Of a DNA stretch of 64,000 nt, positions 22,709 through 34,625 are shown one piece after another. The stretch comes from Letharia columbiana (lineage: Eukaryota > Ascomycota > Lecanoromycetes > Lecanorales > Parmeliaceae), in the NCBI RefSeq assembly GCF_014066305.1, contig NW_023501061.1, positions 496,001 through 560,000 on the forward strand, written 5' to 3'. Under the pieces are notes generated by a model. The model was not told the origin of the DNA. It saw nothing but the letters and a program-made list of their open reading frames with translations, and did no database searches. The translations under genes and the position numbers were made by a program. Every line of letters begins with the position of its first letter. The stretch's first letter is position 1.

Positions 22709-23557
22709 ATGAGATTTCTTGAAAGCGGACGAAGCGCAAATATACAGTTCTGATGCAAAGTCTCAGTCAAACTGAACCCAAAGGACTCTATGCTCTACAA
22801 ATACAGCAAATGTGTTTTCTTCGTCTAGTACGTCTGGAAATTGTGAAAGGTGTAACCATATCCCTATTTTTGGTACTCAACTGAAGCAAAGCCACTCCTG
22901 TCATGCTTGTCATGGTCAGCGTTTCAAGCTGCAAATGAATAAGCGAAAAGCGTAATCTAAATCTGGTTAGCTGTACGAACTGTGAACCGCATGTCATGCA
23001 TCCGAGCCAGCTCTGTGGGGCCCAACATTGTTAGTAAGGTCAATAGCAAGGCATGCCAGCCTGTGAAGATCTACACAGCAAGGGTCCTACAACCGGATCC
23101 TACCAAAACCTGAGACCCGACCGAACACCGAGGCAAAGTGCCCACAAGGAAGGATCTGAGGTCTGGACGGGTTTAAGTTCCATTGGCATGGAACTTATTG
23201 CTTCTTGTTGGCTGGACTCCAAACTTCCTATGTCTTACGTTTTGTGCCGCTTCACTGCCTGGGCTGAGAACCGTTGTCCACAGGTTGAACGTTCGGATCA
23301 CTAAGATCCGTGGTTGACTTTGGGCTTAGCTGTTGAATCCACATCACTATCATTAGCTGTATGGATCTATGGCTGATATTTGAAACCGGAATACTACGGT
23401 GTGTGACAGTAAGAGTGGGACCCCTATCATGTGAAAACAGAGCTATCCACTACAGTCTACCTTTACACTGAAAATTGAACATTCTGATTTTCCCACTGTT
23501 GCCCTCGCCAACACTAACCTAGTACAGGTCTTGAGATAAACAATTTAGCAGCGAGAA
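22709..23557. promoter_or_regulatory. Shared divergent promoter region, ATP-grasp gene and ABC exporter
   Basis: 850 bp separating two genes transcribed away from each other, with no recognisable coding sequence. It must contain both promoters. No individual factor site is claimed. Confidence 0.5.
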
Positions 23558-26500
23558 ATGCCTTTACGGACGAGGAAGAAGCAGTTGACGTTCACTGTTC
23601 CCATACCTACCTTTTCTCCACCCAGAGCAGAGGAATGGAATCCAAAGAAAGAACACAGAAGAACTAATACCATCGAGAGTAATCAGACAGATGCAAGGGA
23701 AAGTACATCTGGTTCCTCGGATTCACGAGACGGAGCCAAGCTCGAAGCGCAGAAGCCAAAACGTCGGAAACCTTGGTACAAGAGGTTGAATCCTCTAAAG
23801 CAATCACGTAAACCTCCATCTCCAGTGGAACGCACTGTCTCTCGTGAATATGGCGCGAGTCTCTGGAGTCTTTTCACATTCAGGTGGATGTCTCCACTTA
23901 TGGCTGTGAGTGCCCGTTGTGATGCGGATCTATGGATCGCCTTTTACAGCGTGACTGACGAGTAATTACAGGTCGGATACCAGAGGCCCCTCGAGATTGC
24001 CGACATCTGGCTTGTCAACCCCAACCGTTCGGCGGAGATCCTTACCGCTAAGGTGCAAGCTTCCTACAAGAAGCGCTTCAAGCGGGGAGACCGACACCCC
24101 TTGCTGTGGGCCATGCACGAGACATTCAAGATCGAGTTCTGGCTTGGCGGCATCTGCCAACTCTTCGCCAACATACTTGCGGTCGTCTCCCCATACACGC
24201 TGCGGTACCTGATCAAGTTCGCCGCGGAGTCCTACGTTGCGAGCTTAGAGCATACGAAGGGGCCAAGCATAGGCAAAGGGGTCGGGCTGGTCCTCGGCAT
24301 CACCGCCATGCAAATGCTACAAAGTATGGGAACCAGTCATTCTCTCTACTTCGGTATGATGGTCGGCGGTCAAGCACGCGCTGTCTTAATTGCCATGATT
24401 TTCGACAAGTCGATGAGAGTCTCAGGGCGAGCGAAGGCGGGTGGGAAGGCTATCACCGAGGCTGGGGAGACCAAATCTCACCTCGATCAAGTTGTCGACA
24501 TTGGAAAAGAAAAGATGAATCAGCGGACGAAGAAAGAGAAGAAGAAGCCCGTTCCGAAGCATACTCCCGGCATTACAGGCGATGGCTCGGGCTGGGGCAA
24601 TGGGCGGGTAGTCAACCTGATGTCGGTTGACACTTACCGCATTAGTCAGGCATCAGGAATGTTTCACATGATCTGGACTGCACCGGTCTCTATTAACCTT
24701 ACGCTCGTCCTCCTGTTGGTCAACCTGGGCTACAGCGCTCTGTCCGGGTTTGCCCTGCTTCTGGTCGGCCTACCTTTTCTAGGGAAAGCGGTAAAGTTCT
24801 TGTTCACTCGCCGCAAAGCTATTAGTAAGATCACCGACCAGCGAGTCAGCTTGACGCAAGAAATCTTGCAAGCTATGAGATTCGTCAAGTTTTTCGGATG
24901 GGAGAGGTCGTTCATGAACCAGATCAATGAGATCCGCGGAAGAGAAGTTCGATCCATTCAAATCCTCCTCGCTATCCGGAACATCATTGCTACAGTCTCC
25001 ATATCCATGCCTATCTTCGCCATGATGCTGTCATTTGTTACCTTCTCTTTGACTAGCCACAAGCTCGACCCCGCGGCAGTGTTCTCGTCGGTTGCTTTAT
25101 TCAACGCTCTCCGGATGCCTCTCAGCATGCTTCCTGTTACTATTGGACAAGTGGTTGACGGCCGAGCCGCGCTTGAACGGATCCAAGACTACTTATTAGC
25201 GGAGGAGATGGAGAAGGATGGTAAAGTCAACACTAAGACGGTAGAGGCAGTCCAGGTGAAGAACGCGGACTTCACATGGGAACGTACTCCCACTGCCGAC
25301 CCTGCTCAGGCAAAAGCGAAGAAGATTGCCGAGGCGAAGGCTCAAGCCAAAGCTGCAACAAAGGGAGCGAAGCAAAGTGCCAAGGAAAAGGAGAGTGGAC
25401 TCGTCACTAGCACAAAGAATCTTGACCAGGATGATTCTTTTGAAACCAGTGAGACGAGGCGGCCATTCCAGCTCCATGAGATGAGTTTTAATGCTCAGCG
25501 CAACGAATTGATCGCTGTAATTGGTGGAGTCGGCTCAGGAAAATCCTCCCTTCTGGCAGCTTTGGCCGGGGATATGCGGAGAACGAACGGCCAGGTCATC
25601 TGGGGAGCATCGAGGGCTTTCTGTCCACAAAACCCATGGATCCAAAACGCGACTGTAAGGGACAACATCCTTTTCGGAAAAACCATGTACGAAGGCTGGT
25701 ACAAGAAAGTTGTGCAGGCCTGCGCTTTGACCACGGATCTTCACATGCTCCCGGATGGCGATGCTACGGAGATTGGAGAGCGTGGAATCACAGTATCCGG
25801 CGGTCAGAAACAACGCTTAAACATCGCACGCGCAATCTACTTCGATGCAGAAGTTGTGCTACTGGATGATCCGCTCAGTGCAGTGGATGTGCATGTTGGA
25901 CGGCACATTTTCGACAATGCCATATGTGGTCTTTTGAAAAACAAATGCCGTATCCTGGCTACACACCAACTGAATATCCTCCACAGATGCGACAGAGTCA
26001 TCTGGATGGAAAACGGACGCATCCGAGCGTTTGACACCTACGATAAGCTCATAAAAAGGAATCAGGACTTTGCCAAAATGATGCTTACCACAGCTTTGGA
26101 GAAGCAGACAGAAGTAGCAGAAGCTGCCAAGCAAGAAGAGGCTATCGAGGAAACGAAGCCTGAAGAAGCGAAGAAAGCCTTGGCCACCAAGAAGAAGACC
26201 CAGCTGATGCAGGCCGAAGAGCGGGCAACGAAGAGTGTGCCCTGGAGTCTATACATGGCATATATCCGAGCATCAGGCACCATCTTAACCGCGCCGCTCA
26301 TCGTGTTCTTGCTGGTTCTCGCGCAAGGCACAAACATCGCAACCAGCCTCTGGCTCTCCTACTGGATCTCTAACAAATTTGGCTACAGAAACGGCGTCTA
26401 CATCGGCATCTACGCGGCCTTGGGAGTCTCACAGGCTCTGCTGATGTACTTCTTCGCCATAACCCTTGCTTTGTTGAGCACCAGGTCCAGTAAAACCATG

Positions 26501-28166
26501 CTCAACCAAGCCATGAAGAGCGTTCTTCGGGCGCCTATGTCATTCTTCGATACAACGCCCATGGGCCGTATCACCACTCGCTTCTCCAAGGATATCGATC
26601 AGATGGACTTTGAGCTGACGGATGCTATACGGCTCTACTTCGTCACGCTAGCAATGATCGTCTCCATCTTCACTTTGATCATTGTCTATTTCCACTACGT
26701 AAGCCTCCAACTCCGCGTACTATCGAACTACTGTGCTAAAAATACAACCCTCAGTTCGCAATCGCCCTTGCACCTCTCTTCCTCCTCTTTCTTTTCTACA
26801 CTTCTTACTACCGCGCCTCCGCCCGTGAGATCAAACGCCATGAATCTGTCCTCCAATCAGTCGTCTTCGCCCGCTTCAGCGAGGCCCTGTCCGGAATCGC
26901 ATCCATTCGCGCTTACGGTCTCGAAGACATCTTCGTAGACAAACTCAAAGCTACGATTGACAACATGAACAGTGCTTACTTCCTCACTTTTGCGAATCAG
27001 CGCTGGCTGTCAGTCCGTCTCGACCTGGTCGGCAATATCCTCATCTTCACGGCAGGTATGTTGGTGGTGACTTCGCGCTTCGACGTTTCGCCTTCGATTG
27101 CTGGGCTAGTGCTTTCGTATATCCTGAGTATTGTACAGATGATACAGTACATCGTCCGGCAATTCGCTGAGGTAGAAAACGCGATGAATGCTACCGAGCG
27201 CTTGCATTACTATGGAACGAAGTTAGACTCGGAAGCGCCTCTGCACCTTGCTCAGATTCCTCCATTCTGGCCGGCAACAGGCGAAATCACATTTTCCAAC
27301 GTTCACATGCGTTATCGGGCCGATCTGCCTCCGGTGTTGAAAGGAATCTCGATGTATATCCAGGGCGGCGAGCACATTGGAATTGTCGGCCGAACAGGCG
27401 CCGGGAAGTCCAGTATCATTACCACACTTTTCCGGCTCAACGAGATCTCTAGTGGTTCGTCCAATCCATCCTCTTCCTGTCACGAAACCACACTAACTCC
27501 TCAACCCGCACAGGCTCCATAATAATCGACGACCAAGACATCGCGCGCGTTGGTCTTCAAGACCTCCGCTCCCGCCTCACAATCATCCCTCAAGACCCCA
27601 ACCTCTTCAAAGGCACCATTCGCTCCAATCTCGACCCCTTCTCCCAATACACAGACCTAGAGCTCTGGTCCGCCCTTCGCCAATCCACCCTCATCCCCGA
27701 AGACGACATCTCCATCACCTCTCGCAAATCTGGCTACATCCACTTGGACGACGTTGTCGAAGAAGAGGGCGCGAACTTCTCCCTCGGGCAACGTCAGCTC
27801 ATGGCCTTAGCCCGCGCATTGGTGCGGAATTCGCAGATCATAGTCTGTGATGAGGCTACCTCGTCGTTGAACATGGAGACGGATGTGCAGATTCAGAGAA
27901 CGATGCAGACGGCTTTTAAGGGGAAGACGTTACTGTGTATCGCGCATCGGCTGCGGACGATAATCAATTACGACAGGATTTGTGTGATGGATCAGGGTCA
28001 CGTCGTGGAGCTGGATACGCCGAGGAATCTGTTTGAGCAGGGGGGCATTTTCAGAGAGATGTGCGATCAGGGGGGAATTCGGGTGGGGGATTTCCCGCGG
28101 AAGACGTTGTGGGATCATGTGCTGGACGGGTTTAAGGATGATAAGATTAGGAGGGGTTGGAGTTAG
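23558..28166 (+). CDS. ABCC-type multidrug exporter, YOR1-like
   Basis: Four exons: 23558-23905, 23972-26698, 26755-27454, 27514-28166, total 1,475 residues, the length of full YOR1-type ABCC transporters without an N-terminal TMD0. Layout: polar basic N-terminus, first membrane domain with a Lys-rich insert (about residue 280), NBD1, a charged linker, second membrane domain, NBD2. NBD1 has Walker A GGVGSGKSS, signature VSGGQKQR, Walker B followed by Asp (LLDDPLSAVD, usual for ABCC NBD1) and H-loop ATHQL. NBD2 has GRTGAGKSS, LGQRQL, Walker B ending CDEATSS with the catalytic Glu, and H-loop IAHRL; its D-loop reads SSLN rather than SSLD. It would export an amphipathic metabolite across the plasma membrane, as product efflux or self-protection. 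Divergent from the ATP-grasp gene. Confidence 0.95.
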
Positions 28167-28704
28167 GGAGGTGAACAGGGGAGAAACTACAGATAGCGTG
28201 TTTGCTGTACTTTTAGAGCGGCATTGGTGTCTTCGTGGATCATGTATCCCCTGCGTTGACCCACTTGGAGGTTAGGGCTCCCCCAGCTGTCAGGCTTTGG
28301 GGGGATGAGGGGAGAGCTCTGGCTAGCATAGGTTCAGGCCAAGCTTTAATGTGGAATGAAAAGGGCATGATCTCCATTGAACAAGTTTGAACAATGATAG
28401 GTGAAAATATATAGTACTGGCAAGGATTACAACTGACTAAGCATGTCAAACAAGATTAACCAATCATAGGGCCAGAATTTGTTACAGTCTTGGCGCTCGG
28501 CCTACGCGCTTCAAAGCACCTTCCATCCGAAACAATCTTCCCTGCTCACAACGCTCTCCCTCCTCACGACCATCACTATACTACCGCCATTGTACTTCCC
28601 CGGCTCAGCCAAATTACTGCAAAAGCCAGTTTAGATCAACACTGGTATCGATCCCGCTGTGGTCTCTATCTACCGACAAGCAACAGAGCTCGCCCAACGC
28701 CAGA
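28167..28704. other. Intergenic region
   Basis: Nothing recognisable; 3' flank of the ABC exporter and promoter side of the F-box-like gene. Confidence 0.5.
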
Positions 28705-30129
28705 ATGGCCTCCGTACCACCAGAACTCCTACATCTCATTGTCTCGCAAGCCGCCCTCTCATATGTGTACTATCCCAAGAAAGGCGAGGTCAAAAAGGAC
28801 CTTGGCACCCTCAGATCCTTACGCCTTGCCAATCGGAAGCTCTCCAAGGTGGCATCCGAGTATCTGTTTGAAGAGCTCACTCTCTATTCTACGGAAGCTA
28901 GCCATGCCAAAATGATGGCCGTTGCCCATCATCCTACCTACAGTGCTTACGTTCGATCGATTGGAATTTCTCAAAAAGCCATCTTTGGACCTTTCTTGGA
29001 CAGATACGCGTTTGGGCAATGGTTCCATCAAGCAAGGCCTCTAGTCATGTGTGATGGCTTACCCAAAGGTTACTTCTATGTACCACATCGCATGGCGTAC
29101 CTACCCACGAAAGAAGCCCGTGTAATCGACTTCCATCATGCGGAATACACATCCCTCTACAAGAAGCAAGAACAACTGTTCGACAAGGCTGGAGATCTCT
29201 TGAAGACTGCCATCGGTTGCTTTTCACACCTAGAACTAGTGGAACCGTCTGTGCGTACACCTCGCACAACATATCCCGTACCCTCTACCGACGACGCCTT
29301 CATCAGTGATCTGTGGCAAGACAGCGCATGCTATTACGAATACGATCTCGAACATTCAGCCATGATCCTGACAGCTCTATATCAAGGTAGATCACTCGCT
29401 GCGACCCAGATCAACATCAGCGAACTATTCTACAAGATGGACACCATGGTAATGGATCTTCCGGACCCTGTCGCTTCTGGAGAAATTCAAAAACTCGTTG
29501 CCGATGCGAAGAAAGTGAACCTCTCCATCCAGACTTCTGACTATGCCGGATTGCAAAAACTCCTCAACACAAGCAAATGCGAGAAGTTCCTAGGTTTGAT
29601 GAAGAACCTTGAGTCACTTGCATGTTCGACATACGAGCTTCAGGGTTCTCCGCTTCCATACCCACTACTCTTTGACATCTTTGGTCATAATACATGGGAA
29701 CATCTCCATTGCCTAGACCTCGGTCTGTTTCGCACCCCTGCCATCAAGCTTGCCAAGCTTCTCGGCCGTCACAGTTCCACTTTGGAAAAGCTTACCTTGC
29801 AGCATATCCTGCTTTCTCAAGGGTCCTGGTTTGACATTTTCATCAACCTCCGACACGGTGCGCTACGCGTTGTTCAGCTCCACCATCTCGGCTGCGGAAA
29901 TGAGACCGACGAATTCTTTGACGACGTTGACGCACTTGAATTGAGGCCGATACCGTCCTCACACCCGCTCTTCGCCTTTTTGTTTCGAGGGGCGTCGTGG
30001 GTACCATACATGGAGAAGGTGCTGGAAGGGTCAGAGTTAGATTCGGAGGGTAGTCGTCCAGATTCGGAGGGTAGCCGTCCAGATGCTACTGATTGGGAGG
30101 ACATGGACTCCGAGGACGACGTAGATTGA
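28705..30129 (+). CDS. F-box-like protein of unknown target
   Basis: Intronless frame of 474 residues starting MASVPPELLHLIVSQ, which resembles the opening of an F-box (LPxELLxxI), followed by LRLANRKLSKVASEYLFEELTLY, as in many fungal F-box/LRR-like proteins. The middle holds scattered leucine-rich segments (LECLxLxGLF-type in HLHCLDLGLFRTPA). The C-terminus is strongly acidic and contains a short tandem repeat, DSEGSRP twice, before ending EDMDSEDDVD. F-box proteins recruit substrates to SCF ubiquitin ligases; assignment here rests only on the N-terminus and general pattern. Nothing ties it to either cluster. Confidence 0.65.
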   Translation: MASVPPELLHLIVSQAALSYVYYPKKGEVKKDLGTLRSLRLANRKLSKVASEYLFEELTLYSTEASHAKMMAVAHHPTYSAYVRSIGISQKAIFGPFLDRYAFGQWFHQARPLVMCDGLPKGYFYVPHRMAYLPTKEARVIDFHHAEYTSLYKKQEQLFDKAGDLLKTAIGCFSHLELVEPSVRTPRTTYPVPSTDDAFISDLWQDSACYYEYDLEHSAMILTALYQGRSLAATQINISELFYKMDTMVMDLPDPVASGEIQKLVADAKKVNLSIQTSDYAGLQKLLNTSKCEKFLGLMKNLESLACSTYELQGSPLPYPLLFDIFGHNTWEHLHCLDLGLFRTPAIKLAKLLGRHSSTLEKLTLQHILLSQGSWFDIFINLRHGALRVVQLHHLGCGNETDEFFDDVDALELRPIPSSHPLFAFLFRGASWVPYMEKVLEGSELDSEGSRPDSEGSRPDATDWEDMDSEDDVD

Positions 30130-32356
30130 TCAGAGAAGGGAACCTTGGAAGATTAGAGAGCAGGAGACGGAACTGAGGAGTAATTCACGGCGGAGAGCAC
30201 AACGATGCTAATATCATGACGTGCTTTGCATCCCATCACCGACACCAAGCAAGAACGCAGACCCCTCTCACATTTGTTCGCATGAATTACACACCGCTGC
30301 TGTAGCTATCGCATCCTAGACCCAAGCGGTAATCAATGTTTCAGAAAGCTACCGAAAACAAGAAAAAATGGTGCAGAACTATGTGCCACCAAAGACCGTC
30401 GATCCTCCGACTTGACACCTTCCTTTTTTTCCCATCACTCGCTATGTGGTGGGCGTAGCATATTAGTACAGTGTTTGCATGTCGCATACGCGATGTCATC
30501 CATACCCATGTTGTGTATCTTACTTGTCATCTTCGCTTTCTTCATTGCTTAGCTCCCTACACTTAGCCATAGCTCCTACCTGCTTGTTTATCATCCTTCC
30601 TCATATCATATTCATAATAGAGTCATCCATCGATACCATTTGTTACTCCACTCCTACCCCTATCTCTTTATTCGTGTTCTTTCAACCATATTATTGTCCC
30701 TCCCTCCCTACCTCACCTATTACCTACCTTCTATTTTCCTCCATCTACCTGCCTCTACCTACCTCCCTACCTACCCCCTACCTCCCTACTTTTCCCTACC
30801 GCTATTTGCATCTACCAGACACAACAGGTTTCAAATCAGAAACAGCGCCTTCGACACGGCTGGTAGGCAGTACTTATTTACAGGACAGGTTCTTCATTGG
30901 GATCGAATTGAACGGGATTGGGGTTGATATAAATATTACGAGTTCGATGGGCTGGGGATAAGCTTTGTGATCATTGCTGTCTTGGAAAAAAGATTACGGC
31001 GGTTGGGGGTGACGGTGTTTGATGTGAAGTGCTTGTTTTGCGAGATTACATTTTTGGTTTCCAATATTCAGTTTTGAACTTTCAATGTCTTCTTGTTCGT
31101 CTGTTGGCCAGTATACGGCATGTTTTGACGTTTGAAACTTGATATCGCTAAGCCTGACATTGCTAGATATCAAAGATTCATCCGAGGCCTCTCGTAGTGC
31201 CGTAAGGTTGGATTCTTCGCGATGTAACTTCTGTAGCTGGCCGTCCCAAGGAACTGGGATTGAACGAACGCCCGGGCCCGGTGAAAGCCTGGCTTCGTAT
31301 GCACATTCCACCAATACAGATGCGGTCGCCGGCATGGGTTCTCTCCATTGAAATGTGGATTTTGGATACCTCTAGCCGCGGCCTTAGTCCCATGTCGTCA
31401 CTATCAAACCCCAAAGACATACGCATCGCCAGACTGTTTTTTCTTGTTGTTGTTGTAAGTGCTCTTCTTCAACCGAGTACAACTGGATAGCCATTTGCGC
31501 CCCGAAGTAGCTGAGGCTGAAAGCCACGTTATAGGATGGTGCGAAGGAGGTAAATTTGTGGTAGTGAAGGATCTAATATTTAGCATGGTATTTGATGGAT
31601 GGAGGGAGGGTTTGCGGTTTTGTAGAGCAGTCTTGCTAGCAGAGAGCGGAAAATGCGGCATCAGAGGTCGAGTAGTCACAATTAACATGGGAACAGATGC
31701 GGACAAGGTCGACAGGCGCCGCTAGTGAGGGCGTTGTATCTGCGAATAGGAATTGAAGGAGCAGAGCCGCAGCTCAAGGCAAGGAACACGCGTGCCAAGT
31801 GGTATTTCTCTTCAGCAAAGACGTCTCCAGCAATGGTGCAAAGCGGATGGATGTGAAGAGGCAGAGACAGAAGTTTAAGCCCAGAATCCAGTCTGATCAT
31901 CTACTGTCTCGTTCTCACATTCGGTTGTGAGTGCAAGACAATGGTGTGATGGAGAAATACATTATCGAGAACGATGCCGCTGCTGCACATACCGGCGCAT
32001 TGCCGATGTGATCCGCGTCATATAGACATGGCGTTCTCGAAAGTGTCGCGTGTCTTGGAACTAGTGCCATCGTTTCAAGCCGAGACTCGCTGTTTCAACC
32101 AAGGTGCAGCGGGTAAACCTGTCGAAAAGTGGCCCCCGCGCATCCCAGCCACCGTGTTTTCCAGCCACCTGATTTTGTACTGTATTTAGGACCTGGCCCC
32201 GGAGAGGTTTTAGAGAATTAATCCGTTCGTTCTACACATCACATACCTGATATTTCAACTAAACCGACCAACAGACGCAAGCTTTGCGCCAGGCGAGGTG
32301 TTGTGATGATGTGATCAATCACTATAGCGCTCCAGAGGTACCAAGCCGCTCCAGGT
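30130..32356. other. Intergenic region, including a pyrimidine-rich stretch
   Basis: 2.2 kb between the F-box-like gene and the 3' end of ISN1. A CTAC/CTCC-rich pyrimidine tract runs from about 30640 to 30815. Several frames of 70-160 codons exist (for example 30479-30961 plus, 31335-30994 minus), but they are low-complexity or lack any domain, so none is called. Confidence 0.5.
30640..30815 (+). repeat. Pyrimidine-rich CTAC/CTCC tract
   Basis: Degenerate tandem CTAC, CTCC and CTAT units over about 170 bp of intergenic DNA. Confidence 0.7.
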
Positions 32357-33994
32357 TCATCTTTGTCCCTGGCTGTGAGTGGTCAACTCGTCCAGTAGCT
32401 GGACGGTCTCTCCAGGATTTGCTATCCATGCAGTTGTACACGCCAACCTTGCTTTGAAGTCATTGGCTCCAGCGGACAGGAATTGATCTCCAACATGCAA
32501 GGTCTTACTTCCCTCGATACCGCCGAGGTATCGTTGACATGCGAGAACACCCCATCCCTTGTCGCCAATATCCACGAACACATCATTGCCTCCGTTGAAA
32601 GCGCAAAAAGGCAGCCTTCGTGCAGCTGGTGACATTTCAACAACTTGTTGCGTTACTAGTACAGTTTCTTCTAGTTGCTCACGGGTGAACTTTCGAGCTT
32701 TTGGCGCTGTGGTTGGAATGATCCCAACGGCCCGTTCTTTCCTCAAGATTTCGGCCGACAACTCCATGCCAGAGATACACTCACGTAGGGCTTTCTCAGC
32801 GACATCCAACAAAGCTTGGATGTCTTCCTCAGTCCACTGTTGCATTTCCGGGAGCAGCCATTCGTTCCTTTCGACGTATCTCAGAAGGTATTCAGCGGAA
32901 GTGTCAAGTTGGAAGAGGAAGTTGCTTTCTCCGCCCAGAATGATCAGCTCTGGATTGGTCACTTGTTTCAGGGTCACAGCGGCTTTGATTGCTTCCAAAA
33001 GGCCATATAGACGGCCGTAGTATTTCTTCGCTTCAGTGTAGCCTGCTGCTGTCACGATGCCGACCTTGGTACCCTGAGCTAAGAGGCTCAAAATTCTTGG
33101 GATTACCGGATTGTCAGCGGTCAATGACTGACCATCGTCTGAGGAAGGAAGATATTAGCCGTGAAAAGGTCTTGGGGGGAAAACAGTGTATTGTGGGAGA
33201 GTCGGGGACTATAGGCTAGCTGCCCGCACATCAGAAAGCTGGGACAGAAGCCATTATTTGTCCAATGATTGGAAGTCGAACGACGAATCACCACCGTCAG
33301 ATACGCACCATAAAGCGTCACATCCCCATCAAACGTCACCAGCTCCAGAGGCCCACCCCTCACCAGACTCAGAACCTGCGCCGAATTCAAGATCAACCGA
33401 ATATCGTTGAAAGAAGGCGGCACGAAGCGGCGCGAGCTGATCCTCCGCTGTCGGTCTTGATACTCAAACGCCTCTTCCAGCAGCAACGGCGTGAAAAAGA
33501 CCCCGACGCTTGGAACCAGCAGCTTCAACTTGGACCGTTGGTGCGTACCGTCCCTTTGGTGCGCGATGTGGTCGTTGATCAGGTCTTCCACCTGAGGACG
33601 TGTGGCCGGTCAGTCAGTCTCGGTCTTAAATTGGGAAAACTAATTTGGAGTAGCAGAAGCGTGAGGGGCTACGGGTGTACGAGAGCAGGAGGTAAGTAGA
33701 TGCATATGGCGGGAAGGGTGCCCTCCAGCAGTCAATCCTTTTCCTTCTTGCCTTCCTTGCCGTCGGGCTAACCAGCCACGAGTATAAATACGCACATACA
33801 TCATGCAATATCTCCGCGTACCGTCTGTGAGCCGTGCGGGCCATCTTGACCAGGATGTCCTGCCGGTTGTCGTATGCGGCCGTGGGCTGCGAGTGTAGCA
33901 CAAAGGGGACGGCGAGGAGACCTTTGATCCATTCGATGAGCTGGTCCCGTCGATGGGTCTTGAGTGCGTATTCGACTCGGTAGCGGGTTGTCAT
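32357..33994 (-). CDS. ISN1: IMP-specific 5'-nucleotidase
   Basis: Three exons: 33994-33800, 33591-33309, 33138-32357, total 419 residues, near the length of yeast Isn1. Introns 33799-33592 (208 bp) and 33308-33139 (170 bp) are clearly longer than others in the window. The start MTTRYRVEYALKTHRRDQ and the block VEDLINDHIAHQRDGTHQRSKL are characteristic. The HAD-type catalytic motif lies in TFDGDVTLY, spliced to DDGQSL; a later part of the fold includes GDQFLSAGANDFKARL. The enzyme hydrolyses IMP to inosine in purine salvage. It is a primary-metabolism gene and marks a break between the two metabolite neighbourhoods. An alternative is that it is simply a syntenic resident around which clusters were inserted. 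Confidence 0.92.
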
Positions 33995-34625
33995 CTCGGG
34001 TCGGGGCGGAAGTACTTGGTGGTATGGGTGAAAGCATCGAGGTGGTCCCTATGAGTGCAGGCCCACGGCTAGCGCCGGAGAAGTTCGGGCCGAGGATCTG
34101 CCGATGTAATCCCAGCGGGTTTTTCCCGTTGCATACAACGACATCAATCACCCACCTTCCCCACCCCTCCTCTACAACCACTACCCCTTAACAAACCCCA
34201 TCAATCAACCAACTGACACCGCGTTGCAACACCTCTCCTAGCAGCCCCATGACCGTGCACCGACTACATTAATTCCCTTCCGAAGGGGGGAAGAGCGAGA
34301 CTTCGCGCCCTTGCTGCTCGTCAATTGGGAGATAGAACTTACTCAGGTCGAGGATAGGGAGATGGGATGTTGGAGTGGATGTATAACGGTTTTGAGGGTT
34401 CGGCTACAGTACAGCATTCGTGGAATTTGATTGATTGATGGATCAGAGTATGTACTGGTGTGTATAGGATAGGAAATGCAAGAGACGCTTTTGTTCGGTT
34501 TGTCGTTGCGGAAAGACTGGCGGAGTTTGACAATTTTTCCCCCTCCCCCTTCCCCTTCCCCACCCCCACTCGATCGCCATCAGAGGAACTCTCCTACTCC
34601 TTTATTATCGTCATCATTACCGTCA
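33995..34625. other. Intergenic region upstream of ISN1
   Basis: Promoter side of ISN1 and 3' flank of the second ABC transporter; pyrimidine-rich patches around 34540-34660, no gene seen. Confidence 0.5.

Noticed and set aside
30479..30961. 160-codon plus-strand frame
   Set aside because: Translated pyrimidine-rich microsatellite (Tyr/Leu/Pro/Ser); no homologous motif and no second exon.
30994..31706. Minus-strand frames of about 80-113 codons
   Set aside because: Considered as exons of one small gene, but no splice junction gave a continuous frame with a recognisable domain. Left as unassigned.
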